Shown here piece after piece: positions 36,602-44,431 of a DNA stretch of 64,000 nt. A program made the translations under genes and the position numbers. Source of the DNA: Campylobacterales bacterium (GTDB lineage: Bacteria; Campylobacterota; Campylobacteria; Campylobacterales; Sulfurimonadaceae). The stretch is taken from the NCBI GenBank assembly GCA_026390165.1, contig JAPLGM010000012.1, forward strand, positions 1-64,000. The letters run 5' to 3'. How positions within the stretch are numbered: position 1 is the stretch's first letter; the number at the start of each line of letters is the position of its first letter. The notes beneath the pieces were generated by a model that made no database searches, was not told the DNA's origin, and saw only the letters and a program-made list of their open reading frames with translations.

Positions 36602-36782
36602 TTTGACTCCTTTTTATTATTTTATCATAGTTAGACAAACTTCTGCTGAAGCAGTGCTTTTTTGAACTGCTTGGAAGCATCGATTGATATAAGTTAGCTA
36701 AATGAGTATAAACTTTGAATAATTTTTTTTATGCCAAAGATTATGATAATATTGTGATAGTTTTATTGAGCGAGGGAAGAGA

Positions 36783-37175
36783 GTGATTAAATTTGTCTTT
36801 TTAGTAGGTATGATTGTTTTAAGTCTGGGTGCCGCTCCGATCCAAAATGACGATCAGTTTAAAGCAGCGGTTACGTCGATGGGTTCAGATAATAAATTGG
36901 TGCTCATGATTTACACGACTTCGGATTGTCCTGAATGTGCCTATATGAAGCAAAAAGTGTTTCACGATAAAGCGGTGGAGCCGTATTTGAATCGTAATTT
37001 TGTGGTTATCGAGAAAAATGTTCATACGAGCCAACTTCCTGACGGATATGATTTTTTCGGGATTCCGACGATGTTTTTTATCGACAAAGCGGGAAATAAA
37101 AAAGAGACGATTGTCGGGAGTAAACGTCCCCAACCGTTTTTGGCGGATCTTCGCCGTATCCGAGGGATCAAATGA
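36783..37175 (+). CDS. Secreted thioredoxin-fold protein (CPEC)
   Basis: 130 residues, GTG start, signal peptide (FVFLVGMIVLSLGAAP), thioredoxin fold with CPEC in TTSDCPECAYMKQKVF and cis-Pro FGIPTMFFI. Probably a periplasmic disulfide reductase or SoxW-like protein. It overlaps the pentapeptide gene by 4 bp and appears to head the Bat operon. Confidence 0.85.
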   Translation: MIKFVFLVGMIVLSLGAAPIQNDDQFKAAVTSMGSDNKLVLMIYTTSDCPECAYMKQKVFHDKAVEPYLNRNFVVIEKNVHTSQLPDGYDFFGIPTMFFIDKAGNKKETIVGSKRPQPFLADLRRIRGIK

Positions 37176-37768
37176 GAACTCTTTTTTTGACGATAGTTTT
37201 AGGGGTGGCTTTAAGTGCGTACGATGCGGCGCATTTGAAAAAAGCATTGGAAGAGAAAGAGTGTATCGGGTGTGATCTTCGGGGGGCAAACCTTAGTAAA
37301 ATGGATTTTAGCGGCGGTGATTTCCACGGGAGTGATCTCAGCGGAGCTTCTTTGGAAGAGAGTCTCTTCGAGATGGTTGATTTTAACGACTGCAATCTCA
37401 GCGGTGTAAATGCGCAAAAAGCTCTTTTTTGGAAAGGGACGATGAAACGCTCCGATCTGACCCATATCCATGCACGAGGGGCAAACTTCAAGGGGGCGCA
37501 TTTGGAACAGAGCAATTTGAGTTTTGCGGATCTTCGTGAGACGAAGAGTTGGAAAATCAATTTTACCGATGCACTTTTGATAAAAACCGATTTTACGAAT
37601 GCGGAGCTTGGGGATTCACAATTTATCCGAAACGATCTACGGACAGCAAAATTCAAACAAAGCTTATTGTGGCAAACCCATTTTAGTGGTGTTGTCATGA
37701 CAAAAACACAATGCTCTCATGCAAAAAAAGAAGAGGCGATTTTAGACGCAAATGTGACGTGTCGCTAA
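37172..37768 (+). CDS. Exported pentapeptide-repeat protein
   Basis: 198 residues: a signal-like N-terminus (MRTLFLTIVLGVALSAYDA), then A(D/N)LXX repeats (DLRGANLSKMDFSGGDFHGSDLSGASLEES...) forming a right-handed quadrilateral helix to about residue 185, closed by two Cys. Function unknown; probably a periplasmic scaffold. Coupled to the thioredoxin-like gene and 16 bp ahead of BatA. Confidence 0.85.
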   Translation: MRTLFLTIVLGVALSAYDAAHLKKALEEKECIGCDLRGANLSKMDFSGGDFHGSDLSGASLEESLFEMVDFNDCNLSGVNAQKALFWKGTMKRSDLTHIHARGANFKGAHLEQSNLSFADLRETKSWKINFTDALLIKTDFTNAELGDSQFIRNDLRTAKFKQSLLWQTHFSGVVMTKTQCSHAKKEEAILDANVTCR

Positions 37769-37784
37769 GGGTTATGATTATTAT

Positions 37785-38693
37785 ATGAATATTTGGCAAT
37801 TTGATTATCTGTGGGTGTGGTTGATTGTACCACCGATTTTGTTCTGTCTTTACCGTTGTAAAACGGTTGCGCGATTGAAAATATTTCCCCATTTGCTTTT
37901 TTTTGGAAACGTAAGTAAATGGCGCAATCGTGAGTGGCTGTTAAAACTTCTCGCACTCCTCTTGATGGTGGGTGCTTTGGCAACTCCTGTTGTCATCGAT
38001 TATGCCGATCCACGTAACCGTAATGGGATTGACATTGTCCTCTCAATCGATGGGAGCGGATCGATGAATGCGTCGGGATTTGATGTGAAGAATGAACGTC
38101 TTAGCCGTTTTGAGATTGTTCAGAAAATTGCCAGTGATTTTATCCTCAATCGGCGTGAAGATAATATTGGAGTCGTCCTTTTCGGAGATTTTGCTTTTAT
38201 TGCAACCCCCGTGACGTATGAAAAAGAGATTATTGTCCAGATGATTGGGTATCTAAGCCATGGGATGGCGGGACAAAATACGGCTATCGGGGAGGGGATT
38301 GCGCAAGGGGTACGTGCTTTGCGAGATTCAAAAGCCAAAAGCAAAGTGATAATTCTCCTCACCGATGGAGAACATAATAGCGGAACGATCTCCCCCAAAG
38401 AGGCGGTCAAAAAAGTTCAACAAAGCGGCATTAAACTCTATACGATAGGGATAGGAAAAAAAGGGGAGTTTGATAACGCTCTTCTTGAGCAACTGGCGCA
38501 CGATGGGGGTGGAACATTCTTTACGGCTACCAATGCGACAGAACTGCAAGCGGTCTATGATGAAATTGATACCCTAGAACGCTCCTCGATTAAAAGCGAA
38601 AAGCACACGTTTAAAGAGCACTATTATCAGTGGTTACTTGCGGGAGCGTTTGGAATATTACTTATATTGATGTGGAAACGGAGAATTTTATGA
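37785..38693 (+). CDS. batA: BatA-like VWA-domain membrane protein
   Basis: 302 residues: N-terminal spans (about 5-25 and 45-65), a von Willebrand A domain with intact MIDAS (SIDGSGSM near 87, TGQN-type loop AGQNTAIG, LTDGEH near 185), and a C-terminal span (WLLAGAFGILLILMW). BatA proteins are linked to aerotolerance and MoxR/Bat chaperone-like systems of the envelope. Metal binding should work. Ends ATGA with the next gene. Confidence 0.88.
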   Translation: MNIWQFDYLWVWLIVPPILFCLYRCKTVARLKIFPHLLFFGNVSKWRNREWLLKLLALLLMVGALATPVVIDYADPRNRNGIDIVLSIDGSGSMNASGFDVKNERLSRFEIVQKIASDFILNRREDNIGVVLFGDFAFIATPVTYEKEIIVQMIGYLSHGMAGQNTAIGEGIAQGVRALRDSKAKSKVIILLTDGEHNSGTISPKEAVKKVQQSGIKLYTIGIGKKGEFDNALLEQLAHDGGGTFFTATNATELQAVYDEIDTLERSSIKSEKHTFKEHYYQWLLAGAFGILLILMWKRRIL

Positions 38694-40222
38694 TCGTATA
38701 CAATCCCGTTTGGCTCATAGCTTTTATTCTTATTCCTCTCTATTTTCTCGTAGGCAAGCGTCAATCGTGGCGAATGGATGTTTCTCAAAAGTGGTTGATC
38801 CTCTCTCTCGTGTTTATCATCGTAGCCCTTGCCCGCCCCATCATCCCTCAAAAACCGACAACCGTTGAAGAAGCAGGACAGGATGTGATACTAGCACTTG
38901 ATCTCTCCTACTCGATGCGTGGGACGGATGTGGCTCCCAGTCGGTTGGAAGCGGCGAAAAAGATACTTATTGAGACGGTACGAAGTCATCCTCACGATCG
39001 CTTTGGAGTGATCGGATTTACAACCAGTGCTATCGTCCTCTCTCCTCTCACGAAAGATACCCAGCTTTTGGAACATCTCTTCGGGGCATTGGATGAGACG
39101 CAGATTATTACCAAGGGGACAAGCGTGATGGGTGCGTTGGAACTCTCTAGACAAATGTCACAAGCACACCATCCTCTCGTAATTCTCCTTACCGACGGGG
39201 GAGATGAGGTTTCGTATCAAAAAGAGGCTCAGTTCGCTGTGGAGTATAATCTACGGGTGAATATCGTGATGTTAGCTTCACGCAATGGAAGCACGTTACT
39301 CGTTGAGGGGGGGAATACTCTCAAAGATGAGAACGGGCACATCGTCGTGAGTGCGAGTAATGATGCAATCCGTGAAATAGCCAAGGCAACCGAGGGGAAA
39401 GTCGTTGAGGATGTGGGGGGATTACGGGATGTAATCAATAAATCGCGCATCGATGATTTTTCAGGAAACGGCAGTGTGAGTGACAATAAAGAACTTTTTC
39501 TCTACCCTTTGAGTCTGGCGTTGATCGCATTTGTGTTGGCAATGACGACGTTGGGGGAATCAATTTCTCGAAAAATTATGGTTATTTTAGCCTTTATCGG
39601 ACTTTCGGCGAATGCGGGGGTATTGGATTTTACCTATTTGTATTGGGCATCGAACCATTATCACCAAAAAAACTATGAAGAATCGGCGCATTGGTATGGA
39701 CGTGTAGAGAGTAAAGAAGCCCATTATAATAGGGGGAATGCCCTCTATAAAGGGGGAAAATACCAAGATGCGCTGATGCAATACCAACAGATACAATCCA
39801 ATAATCCGAAATTTAAATCGCAACTTTATTATAATATGGGCAATTGCTTCGTTCGTCTAGGTGAGTTTGAAAACGGCCGTAATGCTTTTTTGAAATCATT
39901 GACACTGCACTATACGAAAGAGGCGGATGAGAATCTCCGTTTTATTGCCGAGGTGAAAGAGAAAAAATCGCTCAATGTACGCAAAGAGAAAAAAGATCAA
40001 TTCTCAAAAGATGAAAACGCCCCCACGGGTGAGAAAAAAGAGGCGAAGTCAGGGGGCGGCAGTAATATGAAAAGTGATATGGCTTCAGGCGGAGGGGGAG
40101 ATGAGGGGAAAAAAGTTGAAAGCGATCCACGTCTCTCCATGTCTCAGGGAAAAGCCAAACTCAGTTCCCGTCAATATGAGCTAATTAATGCGAGGAGTGT
40201 CCATGAAACGAAACCTTGGTAA
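38690..40222 (+). CDS. batB: BatB/BatC fusion: VWA domain plus TPR protein
   Basis: 510 residues from the ATG at 38690 (overlapping the BatA stop, GGAG upstream). Two N-terminal spans, a VWA domain with LDLSYSMRGTD and LTDGGDE (MIDAS intact), a span near 270-290, then TPR repeats (HYNRGNALYKGGKYQDALMQY, YYNMGNCFVRLGEFENGRNAF) and a charged low-complexity tail rich in Lys, Gly and Ser. It combines what are BatB and BatC in other bacteria. Confidence 0.88.
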   Translation: MIVYNPVWLIAFILIPLYFLVGKRQSWRMDVSQKWLILSLVFIIVALARPIIPQKPTTVEEAGQDVILALDLSYSMRGTDVAPSRLEAAKKILIETVRSHPHDRFGVIGFTTSAIVLSPLTKDTQLLEHLFGALDETQIITKGTSVMGALELSRQMSQAHHPLVILLTDGGDEVSYQKEAQFAVEYNLRVNIVMLASRNGSTLLVEGGNTLKDENGHIVVSASNDAIREIAKATEGKVVEDVGGLRDVINKSRIDDFSGNGSVSDNKELFLYPLSLALIAFVLAMTTLGESISRKIMVILAFIGLSANAGVLDFTYLYWASNHYHQKNYEESAHWYGRVESKEAHYNRGNALYKGGKYQDALMQYQQIQSNNPKFKSQLYYNMGNCFVRLGEFENGRNAFLKSLTLHYTKEADENLRFIAEVKEKKSLNVRKEKKDQFSKDENAPTGEKKEAKSGGGSNMKSDMASGGGGDEGKKVESDPRLSMSQGKAKLSSRQYELINARSVHETKPW

Positions 40223-41306
40223 AATAGTATTTTTATGGTTTATCAATACCACCTTGGCGTGGGGAACAACGTATCAATGGAGTGTTCTTGAGCAGCCTAC
40301 ATCATTACGTGTCAATCAAAGCGGTATGGTGCGCTATGCGTGTACGTACGATGGGAGTGCCTCTGAATATTCGATTAAGATGCAGTTCGTGGAGAATAGC
40401 AACTACACTGCGTCGATTCTTTCTCAAGAGGATAAAATCATTCATGGAAAGCGGATGCAAACCGTTAATGTCCTTATTACCCCAAAAGTAGCAGGAGATT
40501 TTGACCTCAAGGCAAATGCCATCGTCAGTTTCACCTCTTTGGGTGCTATTGAGAATACGGTGTTGGGGCGTGATAATGTTGGGAAAAATGATGTTGTCGA
40601 AACTAAAGTTGCTTTACCTAGTGTGAAAATACATGCAGATGAAAACAGCATGGCATTGACGGGAAAGATGAGCCTTGAAGCACACGTCGATCAACCAAGT
40701 GTTCGGGGATATGAACCACTGCATCTTACGATCAGGGTTAAGGGTTCTGGAAATTTGGATCAATTTATCCCCTACGAACTGAACATCAGCGGTGTAAAAG
40801 TTTTCGCCGAATTGCCCCAAAAGTCGATCTCTCCCTCCTCTGTAGGGTATGAGGGGGAAATTGTCCAAGAGTTTGCCCTTGTCGCACGGGAGTCGTATAC
40901 GATCCCCCCGTTTTCGTTGAGTTTTTTTGATACGGACAAAAAACAAGTTGTGAAGCTCCAAACTAAACAAATTGGCGTTGAAGTGGGTGAGTCTTATGAC
41001 CCATCATCACTCCTTGATAGGCCAAAAGTGGGTGACACTACTGCCTTAAAACAGTATGGAATTTATGTGGTATTAGTCGTTTTTGGGATTCTTTTGGGAG
41101 AGATGGCGAGGAGACTATGGAAACACCGACCGAGACGAAAGATAAAGCACTTTTGGGACAGCGCGAAGAGTACGAAAGAATTGATAATGCTCCTTTCCCT
41201 TTCGGGGGAGAAGCGTTTTGATGAGGTGATTGCCGCATTGGAAGAGGGGACGATGAGTTTAGGGGAAGGGAAGAGGAGATTAAAAGAGTTGCAAGATGGG
41301 AGATAA
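40203..41306 (+). CDS. batD: BatD-like protein
   Basis: 367 residues from ATG 40203 (GAGGAG upstream): signal peptide (IVFLWFINTTLAWG), beta-sandwich repeats of the BatD/oxygen-tolerance type (EQPTSLRVNQSGMV..., MSLEAHVDQPSVRGYEPLHLTIRVKGSGNLDQF) and one C-terminal span (YGIYVVLVVFGILLGEM) with a basic cytoplasmic tail. Overlaps BatB by 20 bp. The operon ends here, and accessory DNA begins directly after. Confidence 0.85.
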   Translation: MKRNLGKIVFLWFINTTLAWGTTYQWSVLEQPTSLRVNQSGMVRYACTYDGSASEYSIKMQFVENSNYTASILSQEDKIIHGKRMQTVNVLITPKVAGDFDLKANAIVSFTSLGAIENTVLGRDNVGKNDVVETKVALPSVKIHADENSMALTGKMSLEAHVDQPSVRGYEPLHLTIRVKGSGNLDQFIPYELNISGVKVFAELPQKSISPSSVGYEGEIVQEFALVARESYTIPPFSLSFFDTDKKQVVKLQTKQIGVEVGESYDPSSLLDRPKVGDTTALKQYGIYVVLVVFGILLGEMARRLWKHRPRRKIKHFWDSAKSTKELIMLLSLSGEKRFDEVIAALEEGTMSLGEGKRRLKELQDGR

Positions 41307-41345
41307 ACTCAAAGTGCATAAATTACGGAAAAAGTGTTTAAAGTT

Positions 41346-41441
41346 TTATCCAAATAAATCAGAGTGGCTGCCGACTTCGACAAGAGCAAGTTCCAGTACC
41401 CCTTTTTTGAACGATGCCGTCCGAAAAATATCGTATTTCAC
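41346..41441 (-). pseudogene. Internally deleted YafQ/RelE-type toxin
   Basis: A GTG overlapping the antitoxin stop opens KYDIFRTASFKKGVLELALVEVGSHSDLFG. The first half is the normal start of a YafQ-family toxin and VEVGSHSDLF is its normal C-terminus; roughly 60 central residues, including the catalytic region, are missing without a frame change. An in-frame deletion allele, presumably non-toxic. Confidence 0.7.
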
Positions 41442-41689
41442 GAGAGCAAGTCTCGTTTTAACGCTTCCATAGAGGTGAATTTTTCACCTTTGCGCTCTTC
41501 GAGTTCTTGGAGGGCTATTTTCATCCGCTCTCTTGGAACTTTGAGTTCAAACGGGATGGAGTGAGTGAGAGCGACTTGTTTACAAAAGAGGTTGATACCG
41601 TCGCTGAGACTCATGCCGTATTGTTTTAAAACAGCCGTAGCGATCTCTTTGGCATCGTTGTCGATTCGGATGCTGGTACTAGTACGCAT
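41438..41689 (-). CDS. RelB/DinJ family antitoxin
   Basis: 83 residues starting MRTSTSIRIDNDAKEIATAVLKQYGMSLSDGINLFCKQVAL, the ribbon-helix-helix of RelB/DinJ proteins, followed by a toxin-binding helix. ATG at 41689 is preferred over one 14 codons upstream. Its toxin gene, immediately downstream, is reduced to the two ends, so this is now an orphan antitoxin or self-regulator. Confidence 0.88.
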   Translation of the reverse strand: MRTSTSIRIDNDAKEIATAVLKQYGMSLSDGINLFCKQVALTHSIPFELKVPRERMKIALQELEERKGEKFTSMEALKRDLLS

Positions 41690-41799
41690 GGCAAACTCTT
41701 TTTTTATTATTGTACCACAAACGGGGTGCATAAATGATTTGCAAATTAATATTTAGTTCATAGAAGATAAAATAATAGTCAAATTATAGAGGGATAAAA

Positions 41800-42465
41800 A
41801 TGGTAAAAATATCAAATCGTATATTTGCTTTGTATTGCTTTTTGATAGTAACAACAATATCTGTATATGCTGAGTGTTTGGTAACGACAAATGAAGAGAT
41901 AGCCGATAAGATTGCACACGGACATGCGTGGACAAATCATAGTAGTGAGTTTGCAGAAAAAAAGAGAATAGCGAATATAGAAATGCCTGATGAGCAAAAA
42001 ATCGCTACTACTGAAGAGTTTCAAAAGCATATTGCCACGATTATTACAACCAATACCCCTAAAATTATCCCAGGTAATCGTAAAGTTTATTGGGATGCTC
42101 ATACGGGAACAATCGTTTTTTATGATCCATACAGTAATGATTGCGGGACAGCTTTTCGTCCCAATGATGGAAAAGAGTATTACGAGCGAGTTTTAGCGAG
42201 AAAAGAACCGGATAAAGATCGCTCAAAAATGGAAACTCATCAAAATCGCACTTTCGAACAACACAAAAATCAAAAATATCAAACATCTGTAAATACAACG
42301 ACACCTCAGGTGAGAGAAACGAGTAGATTTCAATGCGATGGAAGAACCCTCTGCTCTCAAATGAAATCATGCGAAGAAGCGACATTTTTTCTCAATAATT
42401 GCCCGAATACAAAAATGGATGGGAATGGGGATGGCGTTCCGTGTGAGAGTCAGTGGTGTCGTTAA
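41800..42465 (+). CDS. Secreted protein with C-terminal Excalibur domain
   Basis: 221 residues, signal peptide (IFALYCFLIVTTISVYAEC), an unassigned middle (about 25-140), a polar linker and a C-terminal Excalibur motif with paired Cys and the Ca-binding-like loop MDGNGDGVPCESQWC. Excalibur domains often accompany secreted nucleases, but no nuclease motif is visible. An Excalibur tail of the same kind reappears alone at 43173-43223. Confidence 0.75.
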   Translation: MVKISNRIFALYCFLIVTTISVYAECLVTTNEEIADKIAHGHAWTNHSSEFAEKKRIANIEMPDEQKIATTEEFQKHIATIITTNTPKIIPGNRKVYWDAHTGTIVFYDPYSNDCGTAFRPNDGKEYYERVLARKEPDKDRSKMETHQNRTFEQHKNQKYQTSVNTTTPQVRETSRFQCDGRTLCSQMKSCEEATFFLNNCPNTKMDGNGDGVPCESQWCR

Positions 42466-42498
42466 AAAAGTGGAAGCTAAATTTTAAAATCAAGATGG

Positions 42499-42519
42499 AT
42501 CCCGTATCAAGTACGGGAT
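42499..42519. repeat. Dispersed palindromic repeat, family A
   Basis: ATCCCGTA pairs with TACGGGAT around TCAAG. The surrounding AGATGG(A)T-CCGT-TCA-GTACGG pattern recurs in diverged form at 62301-62328. It is like the small GATCCCGNN...CGGGATGAC repeats known in several bacteria. It lies in the 220-bp gap between the Excalibur gene and the toxin-antitoxin promoter. Confidence 0.55.
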
Positions 42520-42626
42520 GACAAGATGAGAAGTATAATTCATATTTAAGCCTGAAAAGTCTATTGTCAGAAATATATTTCTGATTAGGATGAATCTTGA
42601 CATTGGAGGGGGAGATTAAAAGGTTC

Positions 42627-42655
42627 TTGACACCCTCTTACTAATACACTACAAT
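42627..42655 (+). promoter_or_regulatory. Sigma-70 promoter and operator of the RHH/RelE pair
   Basis: A textbook promoter: TTGACA (42627-42632), 17-bp spacer, TACAAT (42650-42655). The -10 is part of the palindrome TACAATTGTA, a likely ribbon-helix-helix antitoxin operator, so the pair would repress itself. AAGAGG precedes the ATGs. A near copy of this whole 57-bp segment, inverted and without its genes, lies at 63700-63756. Confidence 0.8.
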
Positions 42656-42685
42656 TGTATCTACAAATTTAATCAAAAGAGGTCG

Positions 42686-42919
42686 ATGATGAAGCAAGCA
42701 ATTAATATTCGTCTCGAAAAAGAGATCATCGAAACATTGGATGAGTATGCGTCTGAGCTGAATAAGACACGTACAGGACTGATTGAAAAAGCGATAGAAC
42801 TCTATTTTGATACTTTGGATGAAATGGTGGCAGATAAGCGCATTGATAACCTCAAAAGTGGAAAATCATCTCTTGTCTCTCTTGAAGAAGTATTTAAATC
42901 AGCTGGAATAAATGTTTAA
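42686..42919 (+). CDS. Ribbon-helix-helix (CopG-type) antitoxin
   Basis: 77 residues: an N-terminal RHH (KQAINIRLEKEIIETLDEYASELNKTRTGLIEKAIELYFD) for DNA binding and a C-terminal toxin-neutralising tail. Two adjacent ATGs (42686, 42689) both suit the AAGAGG ribosome site. Overlaps the toxin by 8 bp, behind a strong self-regulated promoter. Confidence 0.92.
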   Translation: MMKQAINIRLEKEIIETLDEYASELNKTRTGLIEKAIELYFDTLDEMVADKRIDNLKSGKSSLVSLEEVFKSAGINV

Positions 42920-43163
42920 AGTCGCATTTGATAAAGAGGCACAAAAAGAGTTTTTAAAATTTAATGATGAGGCAAAAAATCTCATTGCTCGTAAAATTTT
43001 AGACCTCCAATCAGGTAATTTCACAGGAGACAAAGCCCTCAAAGGAAAGCACAAAGGGAAATTTTGTAAACGTGCTGGAGATTATCGAGTGATTTATCTT
43101 CGTGAAAACGAGTTTTTACTGATTGCAATCATTCGTGTGGCACACCGCAAAGAGGTGTATTAA
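42912..43163 (+). CDS. RelE/ParE superfamily toxin
   Basis: 83 residues with the RelE fold and conserved basic pattern (FDKEAQKEFLKF, KALKGKHKGKFCKRAGDYRVIYLRE, IIRVAHRKEVY). Full length and intact, probably a ribosome-dependent mRNA endonuclease. Forms an apparently functional pair with the upstream antitoxin, the only complete RelE pair in the 41-46 kb stretch. Confidence 0.92.
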   Translation: MFKVAFDKEAQKEFLKFNDEAKNLIARKILDLQSGNFTGDKALKGKHKGKFCKRAGDYRVIYLRENEFLLIAIIRVAHRKEVY

Positions 43164-43172
43164 CTTTTTCTC

Positions 43173-43223
43173 GCAAATGGAAATCATGATGGTGTTGCAT
43201 GTGAGACCCAATGGTGCAAATAA
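43173..43223 (+). pseudogene. Detached Excalibur-domain tail
   Basis: The frame reads ANGNHDGVACETQWCK-stop, matching the end of the Excalibur protein at 42465 (DGNGDGVPCESQWC). Only the last 16 or so codons survive, immediately after the toxin gene. A second related gene once ended here and lost its body, apparently when the toxin-antitoxin segment arrived or recombined. Confidence 0.6.
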
Positions 43224-43292
43224 TGGTAAAATAAGTTCAAATTGTGAAATTTTTAGAAACACTGGGTGAATGTTGGATGGAGAGTCTCTAGC

Positions 43293-43307
43293 GTGAAGCT
43301 AAAAAGA
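43293..43307. repeat. 15-bp direct repeat, left copy, flanking dinD
   Basis: GTGAAGCTAAAAAGA is identical to 44276-44290; the two copies bracket dinD. In each case the codons read (G/R)EAKK within what looks like a gene tail, so these may be remnants of two related genes rather than integration repeats. Confidence 0.45.
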
Positions 43308-43346
43308 AAAGTGAAATTAAATTAAAAACATTACAATCTGCCATAC

Positions 43347-43368
43347 TTTTTAGTAACTGTACTAAAAA
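43347..43368 (+). promoter_or_regulatory. Inverted repeat upstream of dinD, possible SOS-type operator
   Basis: Perfect 9-bp arms TTTTTAGTA and TACTAAAAA separated by ACTG, 35 bases before the dinD ATG. The core TTAGTA-N4-TACTAA resembles LexA-like boxes of the TTAGTA/TACTAA kind known in Xanthomonads. Most Campylobacterota lack LexA, so the binder may be another repressor. Confidence 0.5.
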
Positions 43369-43403
43369 CTGATAGTATCAAAAAAAAGGTTATTGAGGCA
43401 CAA

Positions 43404-44243
43404 ATGAAAGTTATAACATCGTATGAAAGCCATCAAACATTTGAAGATATAAAACAAGTAGATAGTAATGGAACTGAATTCTGGTATGCAAGAGCACTGG
43501 CAAAGGTACTTGAATATAGTGATTTTAGAAACTTTATAAAGGTAATAGACAAAGCAAAAGAAGCGTGTGTAAATAGCGGCTTTGAAGTAGCAGATCACAT
43601 CGTTGAAGTCAACGAGGAGATAGAACACGGAAAAGGTGCAAAAAACAGTTATCCATCTTTTGCTCTCTCGCGGTATGCTTGTTACCTAATCGTACAAAAT
43701 GCAGATCCGAGTAAAAGAGTTGTTGCCAATGGACAAACTTATTTTGCACTTCAAACAAGAAGAGTAGAACTCCAAGACGATGAAAAGTTTGCACAGTTAA
43801 AAGAGGAAGAAAAAAGGTTATTTTTACGAAATGAGCTAAAAGAACATAACAAACAGCTAGTAGAAGCAGCTTACAATGCAGGGGTAGAGTCAAATCTTGA
43901 TTTTGCAATCTTTCAAAATCATGGGTACAAAGGGTTGTACGGAGGGCTTGATGCCAAAGATATTCATACAAAAAAAGGGCTCAAAAAATCCCAAAAGATT
44001 TTAGATCACATGGGAAGCACAGAACTTGCCGCCAATCTCTTTCGCGCGACACAAGCAGAGGAAAAACTCAAACGAGACAACATTCAAGGTAAAGATAAAG
44101 CCAACCAAACACACCATGAAGTGGGACAAAAAATCAGACAAACCATCAAAGAATTAGGTGGAGAGATGCCTGAAAATTTGCCAAGCCCGCAAAAGAGTGT
44201 AAAGAGCATAGAAAAAGAGCAAGTAAAGATAGAGAAAAAATGA
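43404..44243 (+). CDS. dinD: DNA-damage-inducible protein D (DinD)
   Basis: 279 residues with the DinD/BRO-N-like N-terminus (QTFEDIKQVDSNGTEFWYARALAKVLEYSDFRNFIKVIDKAKEAC), the central PSFALSRYACYLIVQNADPSKRVVANGQTYFA and the C-terminal TELAANLFRATQAEEKL. E. coli DinD inhibits RecA strand exchange. Often seen in accessory regions beside restriction genes. A palindrome upstream suggests damage-responsive or repressor control; a 15-bp repeat flanks it. Confidence 0.93.
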   Translation: MKVITSYESHQTFEDIKQVDSNGTEFWYARALAKVLEYSDFRNFIKVIDKAKEACVNSGFEVADHIVEVNEEIEHGKGAKNSYPSFALSRYACYLIVQNADPSKRVVANGQTYFALQTRRVELQDDEKFAQLKEEEKRLFLRNELKEHNKQLVEAAYNAGVESNLDFAIFQNHGYKGLYGGLDAKDIHTKKGLKKSQKILDHMGSTELAANLFRATQAEEKLKRDNIQGKDKANQTHHEVGQKIRQTIKELGGEMPENLPSPQKSVKSIEKEQVKIEKK

Positions 44244-44275
44244 GAGTGATGATGAATCTGCGACGGTCTTATTAG

Positions 44276-44290
44276 GTGAAGCTAAAAAGA
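44276..44290. repeat. 15-bp direct repeat, right copy, flanking dinD
   Basis: Identical to 43293-43307. It lies in a short open frame reading DDESATVLLGEAKKRLEVDQN-stop, which looks like the C-terminal tail of a lost gene. Nothing else is recognised between dinD and 44372. Confidence 0.45.
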
Positions 44291-44371
44291 GGTTGGAAGT
44301 TGATCAGAATTAAGCGCACAAAAGATACCATAATGCATTGTATAGTGATAAGTTAGTATCAGGGAGAATAG

Positions 44372-44431
44372 ATGGAATTAGTCTATTTATGGGTTGCAAG
44401 TAGAAAATATGTCAATAAAGGGTTACAATGA
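44372..44431 (+). CDS. Short leader ORF coupled to parA, probable gene remnant
   Basis: Nineteen codons, MELVYLWVASRKYVNKGLQ, with GGGAG upstream; its TGA overlaps the parA-like ATG (ATGA). MELVYLWV plus a following Tyr/Asn/Lys/Gly pattern resembles, from memory, the start of OLD/SMC-like AAA ATPases (MELVYLWVE.YKNI...GFNF), so this may be the cut-off 5' end of such a gene now serving as a translational lead-in. It may equally be chance. Confidence 0.35.
   Translation: MELVYLWVASRKYVNKGLQ

Noticed and set aside
37168-37698. 176-codon frame antisense to the pentapeptide gene
   Set aside because: The sense frame shows clear pentapeptide repeats with signal peptide and operon spacing; the antisense frame is a by-product of repetitive codons.
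40000-44400. CRISPR array or tRNA-anchored integrative element
   Set aside because: No regularly spaced repeats, no tRNA gene fragment and no integrase were found in the accessory regions.
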